Below, piece after piece: positions 51,417 through 60,436 of a DNA stretch of 64,000 bases. The stretch is from positions 376,562 to 440,561 of the forward strand of contig CAWEIS010000003.1 in the NCBI GenBank assembly GCA_963809205.1, read 5' to 3'. A program made the position numbers and the translations under genes. Every line of letters starts with the position of its first letter. Position 1 is the first letter of the stretch. Under the pieces are notes generated by a model. The model had not been told where the DNA came from and did not search any database. It was given only the letters and a program-made list of their open reading frames with translations. This DNA comes from DATLLN01 sp963809205 (GTDB lineage: Bacteria > Actinomycetota > Thermoleophilia > Gaiellales > JAICJC01).

Positions 51417-52148
51417 GTGGTGACCGAGCCCCTCCTGATGCAACTGCTTGCCCGCGCCGCGCAGACCCTCGCGGCCGCAGATGAGCCCGAGGCCGCCCTC
51501 GACCGGGTGCTCGACGGCGTGGCCCGCGACCTCGGCCCGATCGCGACGATCGAGCGGGGAGAGGGGACGCTGGCCGTCACCTGGCACGACGGCGTGCATG
51601 GGGAGGACCGCGACACCTTCGCCGAGACCCTGGCCGCCATCGCCAACCTGGCGCATCGCTCGCACGGCGCAGAGAACGACCGCGTGCTGGACGCCGCGGG
51701 GTTCCGCGGTGCAGTCGACCGCGTGTCGGCCGGCGCCCGCTGGCGCGGCGCACGGATGGCCGTCACGGTGTTCCAGGTCGACGGCATGGTGCTCGGCCCA
51801 GGCGTCGACGAGTCGAAGCTAGTCGAACTGGTCGGGCAGGCCGCCCGACGCTGCGTCCGCGGCGACGACGTCGTCGGCCATCTCGGGGCGGCCCAGTTCG
51901 GGCTGCTGTTCCCGCGGGCCGGAACGTTCGAGGCGCGTTCGGCCTACCGCCGCGTCCGCGACGCCGTGATGCGGATCGAGTGGGAGCAGGGCCTCATCTG
52001 CAGCGCAGCCGGCTTCGCCGAGCTGGAGCCCGGGCAGACCGGCGCCGAACTGCTGACGGACGCCAAAGGGCGCCTCAACGCTGCCCTGATGAAGAACGCC
52101 TACTCGTCGCCCGGCGGCGGCTCGCCGATCACCCCGCTGGCCGGTTAG
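51417..52148 (+). CDS. degenerate GGDEF-like protein
   Basis: The 243-residue protein follows the HD-GYP gene by 48 bp. Its C-terminal half has a GGDEF-like fold, but at the active loop the sequence reads HLGAAQFGLLFPR, so GGDEF is GAAQF and catalysis should be lost. The N-terminal part (MQLLARAAQTLAAADEPEAAL) looks like a GAF-type sensory domain. It may bind GTP or c-di-GMP as a regulator of the neighbour. Confidence 0.6.
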   Translation: MVTEPLLMQLLARAAQTLAAADEPEAALDRVLDGVARDLGPIATIERGEGTLAVTWHDGVHGEDRDTFAETLAAIANLAHRSHGAENDRVLDAAGFRGAVDRVSAGARWRGARMAVTVFQVDGMVLGPGVDESKLVELVGQAARRCVRGDDVVGHLGAAQFGLLFPRAGTFEARSAYRRVRDAVMRIEWEQGLICSAAGFAELEPGQTGAELLTDAKGRLNAALMKNAYSSPGGGSPITPLAG

Positions 52149-52450
52149 ACCAGCTGCCCGGCCTGCTGGAGGTTCTGGACCGGAAACGCCGTCTCCTGCG
52201 GCGGTGCCGTGAAGCCTCCGTCGAGCCCGGCCTGCATCGCCGGCATCAGGGTCCCGTCTCGAAACCGCTCCCAGCTCTCCTGTGAGTCGTGGACGGCGGT
52301 GATCGTCCAGCCACTCTCGGACGGCCCCGCCGCGTGGAAGAGCTGTCCCTCGGGCAGGTTCGAGCCGCCGTCAGGATGCACGGCCCTGATCGATGCCTCG
52401 TACTGCTCCTTGGTGCCCCCGGGGAAGGTATGCACGATCGCGTATGCCAC
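52145..52450 (-). CDS. small ABM-like dimeric alpha/beta-barrel protein
   Basis: The 101-residue protein from GTG 52450 reads VAYAIVHTFPGGTKEQYEAS, then GWTITAVHDSQESWERFRDG, the pattern of small monooxygenase-like or stress-response barrel proteins. It converges with the preceding gene, the stop codons overlapping by 4 bp. Confidence 0.72.
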   Translation of the reverse strand: MAYAIVHTFPGGTKEQYEASIRAVHPDGGSNLPEGQLFHAAGPSESGWTITAVHDSQESWERFRDGTLMPAMQAGLDGGFTAPPQETAFPVQNLQQAGQLV

Positions 52451-52689
52451 GTCAGCTCCTTGGTCGATAGCCAGTGGAGCGACCCTACACCCGCGGGCGA
52501 TCGCGCCGTGGTTTTTCCCGCAAAGAGCGAAATCGCCGGTTGCGTGGCCCCCAGCGGTCGGGCAGAGTGCCGCCAACGCCGCTGAGGCAGCCCCAAAGGA
52601 CGAAGCCGGGCGGAGGTTCAGGCGGTTCGCCGCAGGTTCCTCTGGCCGGTGGACGATGGGGCCACCACAGCGGCGTTGCTAATTCCGGG

Positions 52690-54354
52690 CTACGTCGTCA
52701 CGCGGAAGTAGGCCCAGGGCGATGCCGCACCCACATGGAGGCTGTCGCTCTTCACCGAGAAGCTGATGCGCTGGTTGGCGCCGATCACGCCGCGCGACGA
52801 ATAGACGATGGTCAGCGCGAGCTTGCCGGTCGACGGCAGGTAGTCGCCGCTCGCGATCGTCCGCCAGCTTCGCCCGACCCGCTGCTGCAGCGTCATGTGC
52901 ACCGTCGCGCCCGGCTGAAGCGGGGTGGCGTAGGTGACGACGGTCGGGCAGCCCCTGTGCGATGCGTGGCAGGCCGTCGTGTAGTGGTACAGCCGGTATC
53001 CGGACAGCGTCTTGTAGCCGCCGCTGGCCGAGATGTGCATGACCAGGCGCACGTTCACCCGGACGTTCGAGCTCGCCGTCTGGTCGTGCGTCGCGTCGCC
53101 CAGCCAGGCCGCGGAGTAGTACATGTTCATGCCCGGCTTGACCGCCACGACCAGGTTGCCGCTGCTGTTCACGGTCGCCGTCTTGACCAGCGCGTCCGGC
53201 CCGCCGGACACCGCGTGGCGATAGATCGAGACGGTACGGTTGGCGCTGGCGGTGCCCAGGTGCGCGGTCAGGGTCACCGACTTGCCGTAGGTCACCGTGC
53301 CCGCCGACGCCTTGATGGTCAGCGTGCCGGCCGGCAGGTTGCCGGTCGCCAGCGAATGGAACAGCACGCCGTTCAGCGAGTCCTTGGTGACGGCGAAGAT
53401 GTGCGTACCGTCGCTCGTGTAGAGCAGCCCGCCGTCGCGCAGCGTCTCGGTGGAGCCGAACTGGTAGGTGCGCGTCGGCGCGGCGCCGCCCACCGTGAAC
53501 AGGCTGACATCCGGGTTGGTGGGCGCCCATGTCCCTCCGGCGATCGTTCCGCCGTCGGGGCTGATTGCGATGCCGACCGGGTAATCGGAGAAGCCGTAGG
53601 TCGGGCCCGGGACGTCGAGGTTCGGCAGCGCGAATGAGGTGATCGTGCCGCTCGCCGGGCCCACCAAATACAGCGACCCGCCATCCGGGCTGATCGCCAG
53701 CTGCCTGATGGAGTTCGTGCCGCTGAGGCCGACCTTTGAGACGATCACCGTGGGTGTCGCCGGCGCCGTCGAGGCGTCGAGCACCTTGACGGTGGAAGCA
53801 CCGCTGTCATCGCCCACCACCAGCCAGTCGGTATGTGCCGGCGTCGTTGCGAACGTCGCCCCGTGCATGCGGACGTTGCTGAGCGTCTCGGCGGCCGAGC
53901 CGTCGAGCGGCACGCTCGCGAGGTAGCCGAACTGGTCGCTGGTCGCGTACCAGAGCCGGCCGCCGGCGAGGGCGAGGTCGCAGGGCGCGCTGATCGACGC
54001 CGCGGCGATCGAGCCGGTCTTGGCCAGCGTGGCGGTGTCGAAGGTGTCGATCAGAGCGGAGCCGCAGCGGGCGACGTAGAGCGTGCCGTTGTCGACGACC
54101 ATGCCGCCCGCGCCGGACTCGCCGGTGATCGTCGTGACTGCCGATCCATCGACGTTGCGGACAATGATCGACGAATCGCTCGATCCGCCCGTAATGAAGA
54201 CGTGGCTGTAGGCCGCGTCGTTGGCCACGTAGCCGAAGTTGGTCAGCGACAGCCTCGTCCCGGGGACGGTCTGGGCAGACGCGCCGACGGCGCCTGTGGC
54301 CGACAGCAGGGCCGCGGCGCAGAGCGCGGCGAGAAGGGCAGGGCGAAAACGCAT
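52690..54354 (-). CDS. secreted beta-propeller protein with C-terminal Ig-like domains
   Basis: The 554-residue protein has a signal peptide (LLAALCAAALLSATGAVGASA) and propeller-like repeats (RQLAISPDGGSLYLVGP, VGIAISPDGGTIAGGTW). Two beta-sandwich domains follow (TLTIKASAGTVTYGKSVTLTA and RTIASGDYLPSTGKLAL). It is probably extracellular and binds a polymer or ligand; no enzyme motif. It resembles the extracellular part of the kinase at 35636 in general plan only. Confidence 0.75.
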   Translation of the reverse strand: MRFRPALLAALCAAALLSATGAVGASAQTVPGTRLSLTNFGYVANDAAYSHVFITGGSSDSSIIVRNVDGSAVTTITGESGAGGMVVDNGTLYVARCGSALIDTFDTATLAKTGSIAAASISAPCDLALAGGRLWYATSDQFGYLASVPLDGSAAETLSNVRMHGATFATTPAHTDWLVVGDDSGASTVKVLDASTAPATPTVIVSKVGLSGTNSIRQLAISPDGGSLYLVGPASGTITSFALPNLDVPGPTYGFSDYPVGIAISPDGGTIAGGTWAPTNPDVSLFTVGGAAPTRTYQFGSTETLRDGGLLYTSDGTHIFAVTKDSLNGVLFHSLATGNLPAGTLTIKASAGTVTYGKSVTLTAHLGTASANRTVSIYRHAVSGGPDALVKTATVNSSGNLVVAVKPGMNMYYSAAWLGDATHDQTASSNVRVNVRLVMHISASGGYKTLSGYRLYHYTTACHASHRGCPTVVTYATPLQPGATVHMTLQQRVGRSWRTIASGDYLPSTGKLALTIVYSSRGVIGANQRISFSVKSDSLHVGAASPWAYFRVTT

Positions 54355-54476
54355 GGAACGACACCTCGTATGCAGCAGATGGGCGTGGAGCTTGACTCCA
54401 GTGTCCGTGGAGCGACCGCCCGCGGCATCCCTCGACCGGGGGAGTGTCCGCGCAGCAAACGCAGCGACGGGGCCGT

Positions 54477-54509
54477 CTGAACAAACCCGGTCAGACCCCG
54501 TTTTTTCAG
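54477..54509. repeat. REP-like palindrome, second copy
   Basis: Sixteen bases each side of a central A, from CTGAACAAACCCGGTC to GACCCCGTTTTTTCAG, complement at 13 of 16 positions. It shares CTGAA ends, A/T arm and GGTCAGACC core with the palindrome inside kamD. It lies one base from the stop of the next gene (minus strand), where it may also act as terminator. Confidence 0.8.
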
Positions 54510-55257
54510 CTACCCGCCGAGGCTGTGCAGGACGTCCGCAACCGGCGGCCGGAGCGTCGCGACGTCCTCGGGCAGGCGCTCCTGACACATGACCAGAGCG
54601 CTCTCCGCGGCGCGCAGGTCGCGGGCCGCCGCCTCGGCTTCGCCGTCGTTCAGCGCCTCCAGCGCGGCGACGCTGCGGTCGAGGCAGTGGCGGGCGAGCG
54701 TGACACCGAGCATCGCCGTCTCCCGGGCGGCGGGATCGGCGGGCAGCCGCGCACCGCTGCGCTGCTCGAACCACTCGCGGATCCGGCCCACAGCGAGCAT
54801 CAGGTCGAGCAGGGTGTCCGTCCTGGACTGACGGCCGTCCGGTGTCGCGGACTGCGGCGCGACCTCCCATACCGCATCCTCTGCGGCGGTGTCCTCCGCC
54901 ATCACCAGCGCCGGGCGAACGCCCGAAGCCACGCTCGCGGACGCGATCGTGGAGCTCCAGCTCCGCCGGAGTGGGCGTCTCCCGCCCGTCACCGTCACGC
55001 ACGACCACCTCGGCGAGGAGGTCGACGAGCACCAGGCTCTCCAGGGCGACGCCCAGCTTCGCCCGTGCAACGTCTCCCGCGGTGTCGCGATCCCAGTCCT
55101 CGTCGGCCGACTCGATCAGCCGGATGGCCGTCCCGATCAGGTCGACCAGCGTGCGCCGGCGCGGCGACTCCGGCGCGTGATCGGCGAGCACGTACGCATC
55201 GTCGAGCTGCCCGAGGATCTCGGGCACGCCCAGCGTGAGCCGTCGCCGCAGGTGCAT
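54510..55257 (-). CDS. hypothetical soluble protein, frame interrupted once
   Basis: From ATG 55257 the protein reads MHLRRRLTLGVPEILGQLDD, then ARAKLGVALESLVLVDLLAE up to HDRVRERGFG. Near 54912-54926 the frame is lost; the remainder (RPALVMAEDTAAEDAVWEV, LLDLMLAVGRIREWFEQRSG, ALVMCQERLPEDVATL) is in another frame and stops at 54510. Joined length is about 248 residues, mostly helical. No family recognised. Confidence 0.6.
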
Positions 55258-55345
55258 GCCCCCAGTATGCCCGCCACGTGGGGATGACCAGTCTTCGATC
55301 TAACTTGTCATAACCGGCATTATCGAGCGTGGGAGATCGAGGCGT

Positions 55346-56588
55346 TCATGTCGGGCTCCGCAACCACACGCTGACCGTGCGCGGGCTGACGGTCGCCTCC
55401 GTCGTGCCGACGAGGTCGGCGGCGATCGCGTCCAGATCGACCTGCTCGCGTAGCCGGCTGCTGAAACCGGCCACGGCCGCCTGCGCGTCGTACGAACGGC
55501 GGTAGAACCGCCGGTCAACGGCGTGCTGGATCCTCCTGCGCAGCGGCTGGAAGACGGCGGCCACGGCGAGCGTCGAGACGGTCACCGCGAGCGCGCTGGA
55601 TTGCCCGGCGACGTTACGCAGCAGCCATCCGACCGCGGCGATGCCGCCCAGGTAGACCACAGCCAAGGTCGCGACCAGCGCCGCGAAGACCAGCGTCCGG
55701 CGGATGATCACGTCGATCTCGTAGAGCCGGTAGCGCAGGATCGCCGCACCGATGGCGGCCGGGATCAGCGCGAAGCTGATCAGCGCCACCTCCTGGGCCA
55801 CCAGCAGCAGCGCCGGCGCATCGTCGCGGTTCGGGATCGAGGAACACCGACAACGGCTCGACGATCAGGTACGTGACGGCGACGGTAGCCGCGGCGGCGG
55901 CCAGCCACTTGAGCTGCTGGCGCTCCAGCCCGGCGGAGCGGCGATAGCGCACCATCAGGCTGACGGCGGACGCGACCATCATCATCGGCACCACCAGGAT
56001 GATCAGCCTGAGCGGGTCGAGCACCCCGGCCAGCGCGTCCACGCCCAGCGGGTTCATGGTGTCCGGATAACCGGTCTGGTCGAGCTTGCCGGGCGTCAGC
56101 ACGATGGTCAGCGTGCCGACGGCGATCGAGACGGCGCTCGTCCAGCCGACCCACCGCCAGCGCCGTCCCGGCAGCCTGCCGTCAGGAAACAGCAGGATCA
56201 GGAACGTTCCGGTGAGCCCGATCGCCGGCAGCCACGCGCACGACGCGAGCACCGCCGTGATATCCGCCGGCAGATTGCCGGGCCGGGCGTGGATGCCCGC
56301 GTCCGGGTACGCCGTCAGGTCGGCCACGCCCCAGCTCAGCCCGATCGCCAGCAGCAGCCGGCTGATCACGCCGCCGCGGCCCTTGATCGCGATCAGCAGA
56401 CCGACCGCTGCGAAGCTGAGCAGCGCGAGCACGAAGATGGCGTTGAACAGGTAGCCGCCGCCCGACCAGCTGGCGTTCTCGTCCGACTGTGGCACCGACA
56501 GGGCCGTCACGAGGTCGAGCGCGGTCGGCAAGACGCACGTCCCGAAGGCGAGCCATGACCCGGCATTCGAGGAGCGCGCGATCCTCAT
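55346..56588 (-). CDS. membrane sensor-like protein resembling histidine-kinase N-termini, frame interrupted once
   Basis: From ATG 56588 it has about eight hydrophobic spans including FNAIFVLALLSFAAVGLL and GLTGTFLILLFPDGRLPG. Near 55828-55838 the frame is lost after SVFLDP; the rest (ALLLVAQEVALISFALIP, RYRLYEIDVIIRRTLVF, FQPLRRRIQHAVDRRFYRR, REQVDLDAIAADLVG) continues in another frame to 55346. The RLYEID...RRFYRRxYD pattern is found in actinobacterial and chloroflexal sensor kinases, but here the protein ends before any kinase domain. Confidence 0.68.
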
Positions 56589-56623
56589 GCATCCAACTCT
56601 CGCAGACCGGCGTTCCGGGAGCG

Positions 56624-56974
56624 TTACGGCTCGTCGTCGGCGCGATACGGCTTCGACAGGAACTTGGGGACGCACATCGACCAGGCGTCGATCACGTACT
56701 CCTCCATCTCCCCCGGCTCCAGCGTGTCCATCCGGGCGACGATCCAGTGGAAGCGCATGTTGTTCTCGTCCGGGAGCATGAACTTGTCAGGTTCCGTGTC
56801 CACCAGGTACTGGCGCTCCGACTTCGGGAACCCGAATCCCATCAGCGTCTCGTCCTTGGAGAACGCGAGGTACACGATCTGGCCGACGCGGAACTTGATC
56901 CGCCCCCGGACGACCACCTCGTACGACCGCGGTAAGTCCGCCGCGACAGCCCGGACGTCCTCGACGGTGACCAT
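56624..56974 (-). CDS. MmcQ/YjbR-family protein
   Basis: The 116-residue protein (MVTVEDVRAVAADLPRSYE) has IKFRVGQIVYLAFSKDETLM, FGFPKSERQYLVDTEP and VPKFLSKPY, the MmcQ/YjbR double-wing DNA-binding-like fold. Its role is unknown in most bacteria. ATG 56974 overlaps the aldo-keto reductase stop (ATGA on the minus strand). Confidence 0.8.
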   Translation of the reverse strand: MVTVEDVRAVAADLPRSYEVVVRGRIKFRVGQIVYLAFSKDETLMGFGFPKSERQYLVDTEPDKFMLPDENNMRFHWIVARMDTLEPGEMEEYVIDAWSMCVPKFLSKPYRADDEP

Positions 56975-57789
56975 CAGCCGCCGTCGCGCGCCAGCGACGC
57001 GACCAGCGCACGCTCCTCCTCGCCGAACCAGGGCGGCTCGCCCGCGATCGCGTTCTCGGCCGGCCGCTCCGGCCGGCTGGTGGCCGGGATGATGACGTGG
57101 CAGCGGGGATCGCTGAGCACCCACTTGAGCAGCGCCTGGGCCCACGTGTTCACCCCGAACCGCGCCAGCGGCGCCAGCGCCGAGGGGTCGGGCGGACGCC
57201 GCGTCAGCGACCCCTGGCCGAGCGGGCGCATCACGAGGACGCCCAGCCCGAGCTCCTCGGCCAGCGGCAGGATGCGCCGCTCGACCTCGTTCTCGACGGG
57301 GTTGTACGGGATCTGCACCTCGGAGATCCGGCCGCTCTGCATCACGGCCTCCAGCTCGTCGAACGCCGACGGGTTCCAGTGGGTGGCTCCGACGATCCCC
57401 ACGCTGCCGTCGTCGCGGAGCCGCTCCAGGCGGTCGAGCCGCCGTCGCCACTGGACCAGGTTGTGCACCTGGTAGACGTCGATCCGCCGGCCGTACCAGG
57501 CGAGGGCGTTCGCGATCTGGCGCTCGGCCTCGGCGTCGTCCGGCGTCCACACCTTGGTGGCCACCAGCACCTCGTCGCGGTGCGGCTCCAGCAGCTCGCC
57601 CAGCACCTGCTCCGCGGCGCCGTACATCGGCGAGCTGTCGAACAGCCGGGTGCCGGCTTCCAGCGCGTTGTCGACCACCGCGCGGCTGCGCTCGACGCCG
57701 GCGGCGTCGTGCACGTCGAACGTCTGCCAAGTGCCCATCCCGATCACCGGCACGTGCGGGCCGTCCGCTCCGAGCTGTCGCGACTCCAT
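56974..57789 (-). CDS. aldo/keto reductase
   Basis: The 271-residue protein begins MESRQLGADGPHVPVIGMGTW and has the catalytic set: Asp in LFDSSPMYG with its Tyr, Lys in VLVATKVW, His in VGATHWN, and NAD(P) binding near ISEVQIPYNPVENEVE. Substrate unknown. It forms a two-gene unit with the MmcQ-like gene. Confidence 0.92.
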   Translation of the reverse strand: MESRQLGADGPHVPVIGMGTWQTFDVHDAAGVERSRAVVDNALEAGTRLFDSSPMYGAAEQVLGELLEPHRDEVLVATKVWTPDDAEAERQIANALAWYGRRIDVYQVHNLVQWRRRLDRLERLRDDGSVGIVGATHWNPSAFDELEAVMQSGRISEVQIPYNPVENEVERRILPLAEELGLGVLVMRPLGQGSLTRRPPDPSALAPLARFGVNTWAQALLKWVLSDPRCHVIIPATSRPERPAENAIAGEPPWFGEEERALVASLARDGG

Positions 57790-57817
57790 CGGCCGCGACT
57801 GTAGCCGCCGCCCGTCC

Positions 57818-58789
57818 CTACGCGCCGGGCTTGGCCACGGCGGCGCCGTCCGTGCCGGTCGGCACGCCGGTGCGCCAGGGCGCGCGCTTCAGCATGACGG
57901 CCATGCAGGTGAAGCCGACGACCGCATTCGAGACCGTCACGGCGACCTGGGTGCCGACGCTGAACGAGAGCACCACCGACTTGGACGCAACGCCGTTGAA
58001 CATGTACACGAGCAAGGCCTGCTGGGGGCCGACCCCCCCCGGCGTGAACGGCAGCACCGTCGAGAGGCTGCCGGCGACCAGCGCCAGCGCGGCGTCGTCG
58101 AGCCCCGCAGGCACGTGGAAGGCCTTCAGGAAGAAGTACATCGCCAGGGCCCGGAGCACCCAGCCGATGGCCTGCAGCAGCACGACCTCACGCAGGAAGC
58201 GCTTCGGCTCGGTGAGGATCTCCAGGCCGTGCTTGACCCGGTCCCAGAAGCGGTTCACGTGGTGTTCGATCCAGCCGAGGAACACGCCGATTGAGATCAG
58301 CAGCGCGGCCAGCAGCAGGATCAGCACCTTCGCGTGGTCGGCGAAGAACGTCCACTCGAAGGCGTTCAGCCGGCTGGTCAGCTCTCCGCCGAACGGCACC
58401 AGGCCCTTGGAGACTGCCCAGATCAGCAGGATCGTGCCGATCACCGCGTCGAACAGCGTCTCCGCGAGCAGCGTCGAGACGATCGTCGTGTAGCTCGATC
58501 CCGGGATCGAGCGGTGCGCCAGATACACCTTCATCACGTCGCCGCCGCGGGCCGGGAGCACCGCGTTCAGGCCGACACCGGACAGGTACGCACCGGTGAT
58601 GCTGCGCCGCCGCACCGCGCAGCCGGGATGCGCCGCCACCAGGATGTTGCGCCAGGCCAGCGAGCGGAGGATCAGGTTGCCCATGTGCAGCGACAGGGCG
58701 ATCGCCAGCGCGCCGAGGCCCACATCGGCGATGTGCTCCGAAAACGCCGAGAAGGCGTTCCAGAAGGACTCCAGGGAATGCACGTCCAC
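57818..58789 (-). CDS. lysylphosphatidylglycerol synthase-type transmembrane protein (UPF0104)
   Basis: The 323-residue protein has about eight hydrophobic spans, including LSLHMGNLILRSLAWRNIL, TGAYLSGVGLNAVLPARGGD and TVLPFTPGGVGPQQALLVYM; the PARxGD and PxTPGGVG motifs define the LPG-synthase TM/AglD-like family, often lipid flippases or translocases. The catalytic aminoacyl-transfer domain of MprF is absent. Confidence 0.85.
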   Translation of the reverse strand: MDVHSLESFWNAFSAFSEHIADVGLGALAIALSLHMGNLILRSLAWRNILVAAHPGCAVRRRSITGAYLSGVGLNAVLPARGGDVMKVYLAHRSIPGSSYTTIVSTLLAETLFDAVIGTILLIWAVSKGLVPFGGELTSRLNAFEWTFFADHAKVLILLLAALLISIGVFLGWIEHHVNRFWDRVKHGLEILTEPKRFLREVVLLQAIGWVLRALAMYFFLKAFHVPAGLDDAALALVAGSLSTVLPFTPGGVGPQQALLVYMFNGVASKSVVLSFSVGTQVAVTVSNAVVGFTCMAVMLKRAPWRTGVPTGTDGAAVAKPGA

Positions 58790-58842
58790 CTATTGTGCAG
58801 CCGATGCCGGAACCGCGCCGCGATCCGCGCGCGGCGGCACGG

Positions 58843-59772
58843 CTATTCGGCTCCGTGAAGGAAGTCTTTGAGCGCGGGGTTCTTGACCTCGAGCTCGCGC
58901 AGGGCGCGTGTCTCGATCTGGCGGACGCGCTCGCGGGTCACCCCGATCTCGGTGCCGACCTGCTCCAGCGTGGCCGGATCGCGGTCGCCGAGGCCGAACC
59001 GGGCCTCGATCACACGCCGGGTGCGCTCGTTCAGTGAGTCCAGCGCCTCCTCGAGCTGCCGGCGGCGCTCGTCGCCGGCGACGTGATCGTCCGGCCGGGG
59101 CGCGTTGACGTCCTCGACCATGTCGGAGAACAGCGACTCGCCGTCGCCCACCGGAGTCTCCAGCGAGACCGGATCCTCGGTCATCCGCTGCAGCTCGATC
59201 ACGCGCTCCACAGGGATCTCCAGCTCGGCGGCCAGCTCGGCGGCCAGCGGATCGCGACCCAGCGTCTGGGTCAGCTTGCGCTTGGCGCGATGCAGCTTCT
59301 TGACGACGTCCAGCACGTGCAGCGGCAGGCGGATCGTCCGGCCCTGATCGGCGATCGCCCGGGACATCGACTGGCGGATCCACCAGGTGGCGTAGGTCGA
59401 AAGCTTGTATCCGCGCCGATAGTCGAACTTCTCGACGGCGCGCATCAGACCCATGTTGCCCTCCTGGATCAGGTCGAGCAGCGGTACGCCGGACGAGGAG
59501 TAGGCGCGGGCCATGCTGATCACCAGCCGCAGGTTGCACTCGACCAGCCGCCGCTTGGCGGCCTCGTCGCCCATGTCCTTGCGCCGGGCCAGCTCGAGCT
59601 CCTCGGCATGGGTGAGCAGCGCGCCGTCACCGATCTGGCGCACATACGTGTGCAGCAGGTCGATCGCGGGGGCGCTCGCCTCGCGCAGATCGAGCTCGTC
59701 CTCGACCGCATCCAGCTCTGCGGAGGGCGCGGCGGTCGGCTCGGTCGTCTCTTCGGTGTGGTCGGTGCTCAC
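58843..59772 (-). CDS. principal-type RNA polymerase sigma factor (RpoD/SigA-like)
   Basis: The 309-residue protein has sigma regions 1.2 (HTYVRQIGDGALLTHAEEL), 2 (NLRLVISMARAYSSSGVPLLD, DLIQEGNMGLMRAVEKFDY, YATWWIRQSM), 3 (IRLPLHVLDVVKKLHRAKR) and 4 (FGLGDRDPATLEQVGTEIG, VTRERVRQIE). Region 1.1 and the long insertion of E. coli RpoD are absent. It is a group 1 or 2 factor; whether it is the housekeeping one cannot be decided. GTG 59772 gives VSTDHTEETTEP as the acidic start. Confidence 0.9.
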   Translation of the reverse strand: MSTDHTEETTEPTAAPSAELDAVEDELDLREASAPAIDLLHTYVRQIGDGALLTHAEELELARRKDMGDEAAKRRLVECNLRLVISMARAYSSSGVPLLDLIQEGNMGLMRAVEKFDYRRGYKLSTYATWWIRQSMSRAIADQGRTIRLPLHVLDVVKKLHRAKRKLTQTLGRDPLAAELAAELEIPVERVIELQRMTEDPVSLETPVGDGESLFSDMVEDVNAPRPDDHVAGDERRRQLEEALDSLNERTRRVIEARFGLGDRDPATLEQVGTEIGVTRERVRQIETRALRELEVKNPALKDFLHGAE

Positions 59773-59929
59773 ATGGCCTCTGCGATCGTTGTCGTCGGTG
59801 CCAGGAGCGTCACCTTCTCGCCCCCGCTGAATGAATCGGCGGGAACCCCCTTGGTCTTGAGCGCGGATCGGCATGAAGCGGACGCATGTGACCCGATTGG
59901 TTTGCGTCTCGTCGCGCGTGGTTTAGCGC

Positions 59930-60436
59930 GTGCGGGGGATGGCGCAGGCCCGGAAGCCGACGATGATGTCCTGCATGCTGTTCCACCCCTCGTCCGCGCC
60001 GGCCGTCCGCAGAGTCACCCCGCAGGACGCCCGGCGAGTGTCCCGTGCGTGCTCGCACGTGACGATTCCCGCCGAGCCGGCCGCCGCCGGATACCGCTAT
60101 ATCGACCTCGGCGGCGAGCGGCCGCCGTTCTACGTCCGCCGGTTCGGCTTCGGCGACCGCAGTGCGGCCGTCGTCCTGGCCGCGCCGATCGAGTGGAGCT
60201 CGGGCGACGATGCCGAGCGCGGCGCCCCCGCGCTGGCCCGCTGCGAGCTGACGATCGGCGCGCGCCGGGTGCCCTGGGACGAGCTGCTCTGGTTCGACCT
60301 ACAGGACGGCGAGTCGCTGCTGCTTGCTCAGCGGGCCGTCGACGCGGTCGTCGAGCTCGACCTGCTCGATCGCGAGACCTGCCCGTTCTGCTGCGAGGCG
60401 GCTACGAGGCCAGGCGGCCTTCGGGCGACACGCTGA
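59930..60436 (+). CDS. hypothetical protein with CPFCCEA end
   Basis: The frame from GTG 59930 (or ATG 59939) encodes about 165 residues with YRYIDLGGERPPFYVRRFGFG, SAAVVLAAPIEWSSGDD and a CPFCC motif at the C-terminus that could bind zinc. No family recognised; the start is uncertain. It converges with the HNH-repeat gene, overlapping by 35 bp. Confidence 0.5.
   Translation: MRGMAQARKPTMMSCMLFHPSSAPAVRRVTPQDARRVSRACSHVTIPAEPAAAGYRYIDLGGERPPFYVRRFGFGDRSAAVVLAAPIEWSSGDDAERGAPALARCELTIGARRVPWDELLWFDLQDGESLLLAQRAVDAVVELDLLDRETCPFCCEAATRPGGLRATR

Noticed and set aside
51417..52148. An active diguanylate cyclase
   Set aside because: The GGDEF loop reads GAAQF, lacking the catalytic and metal-binding residues.
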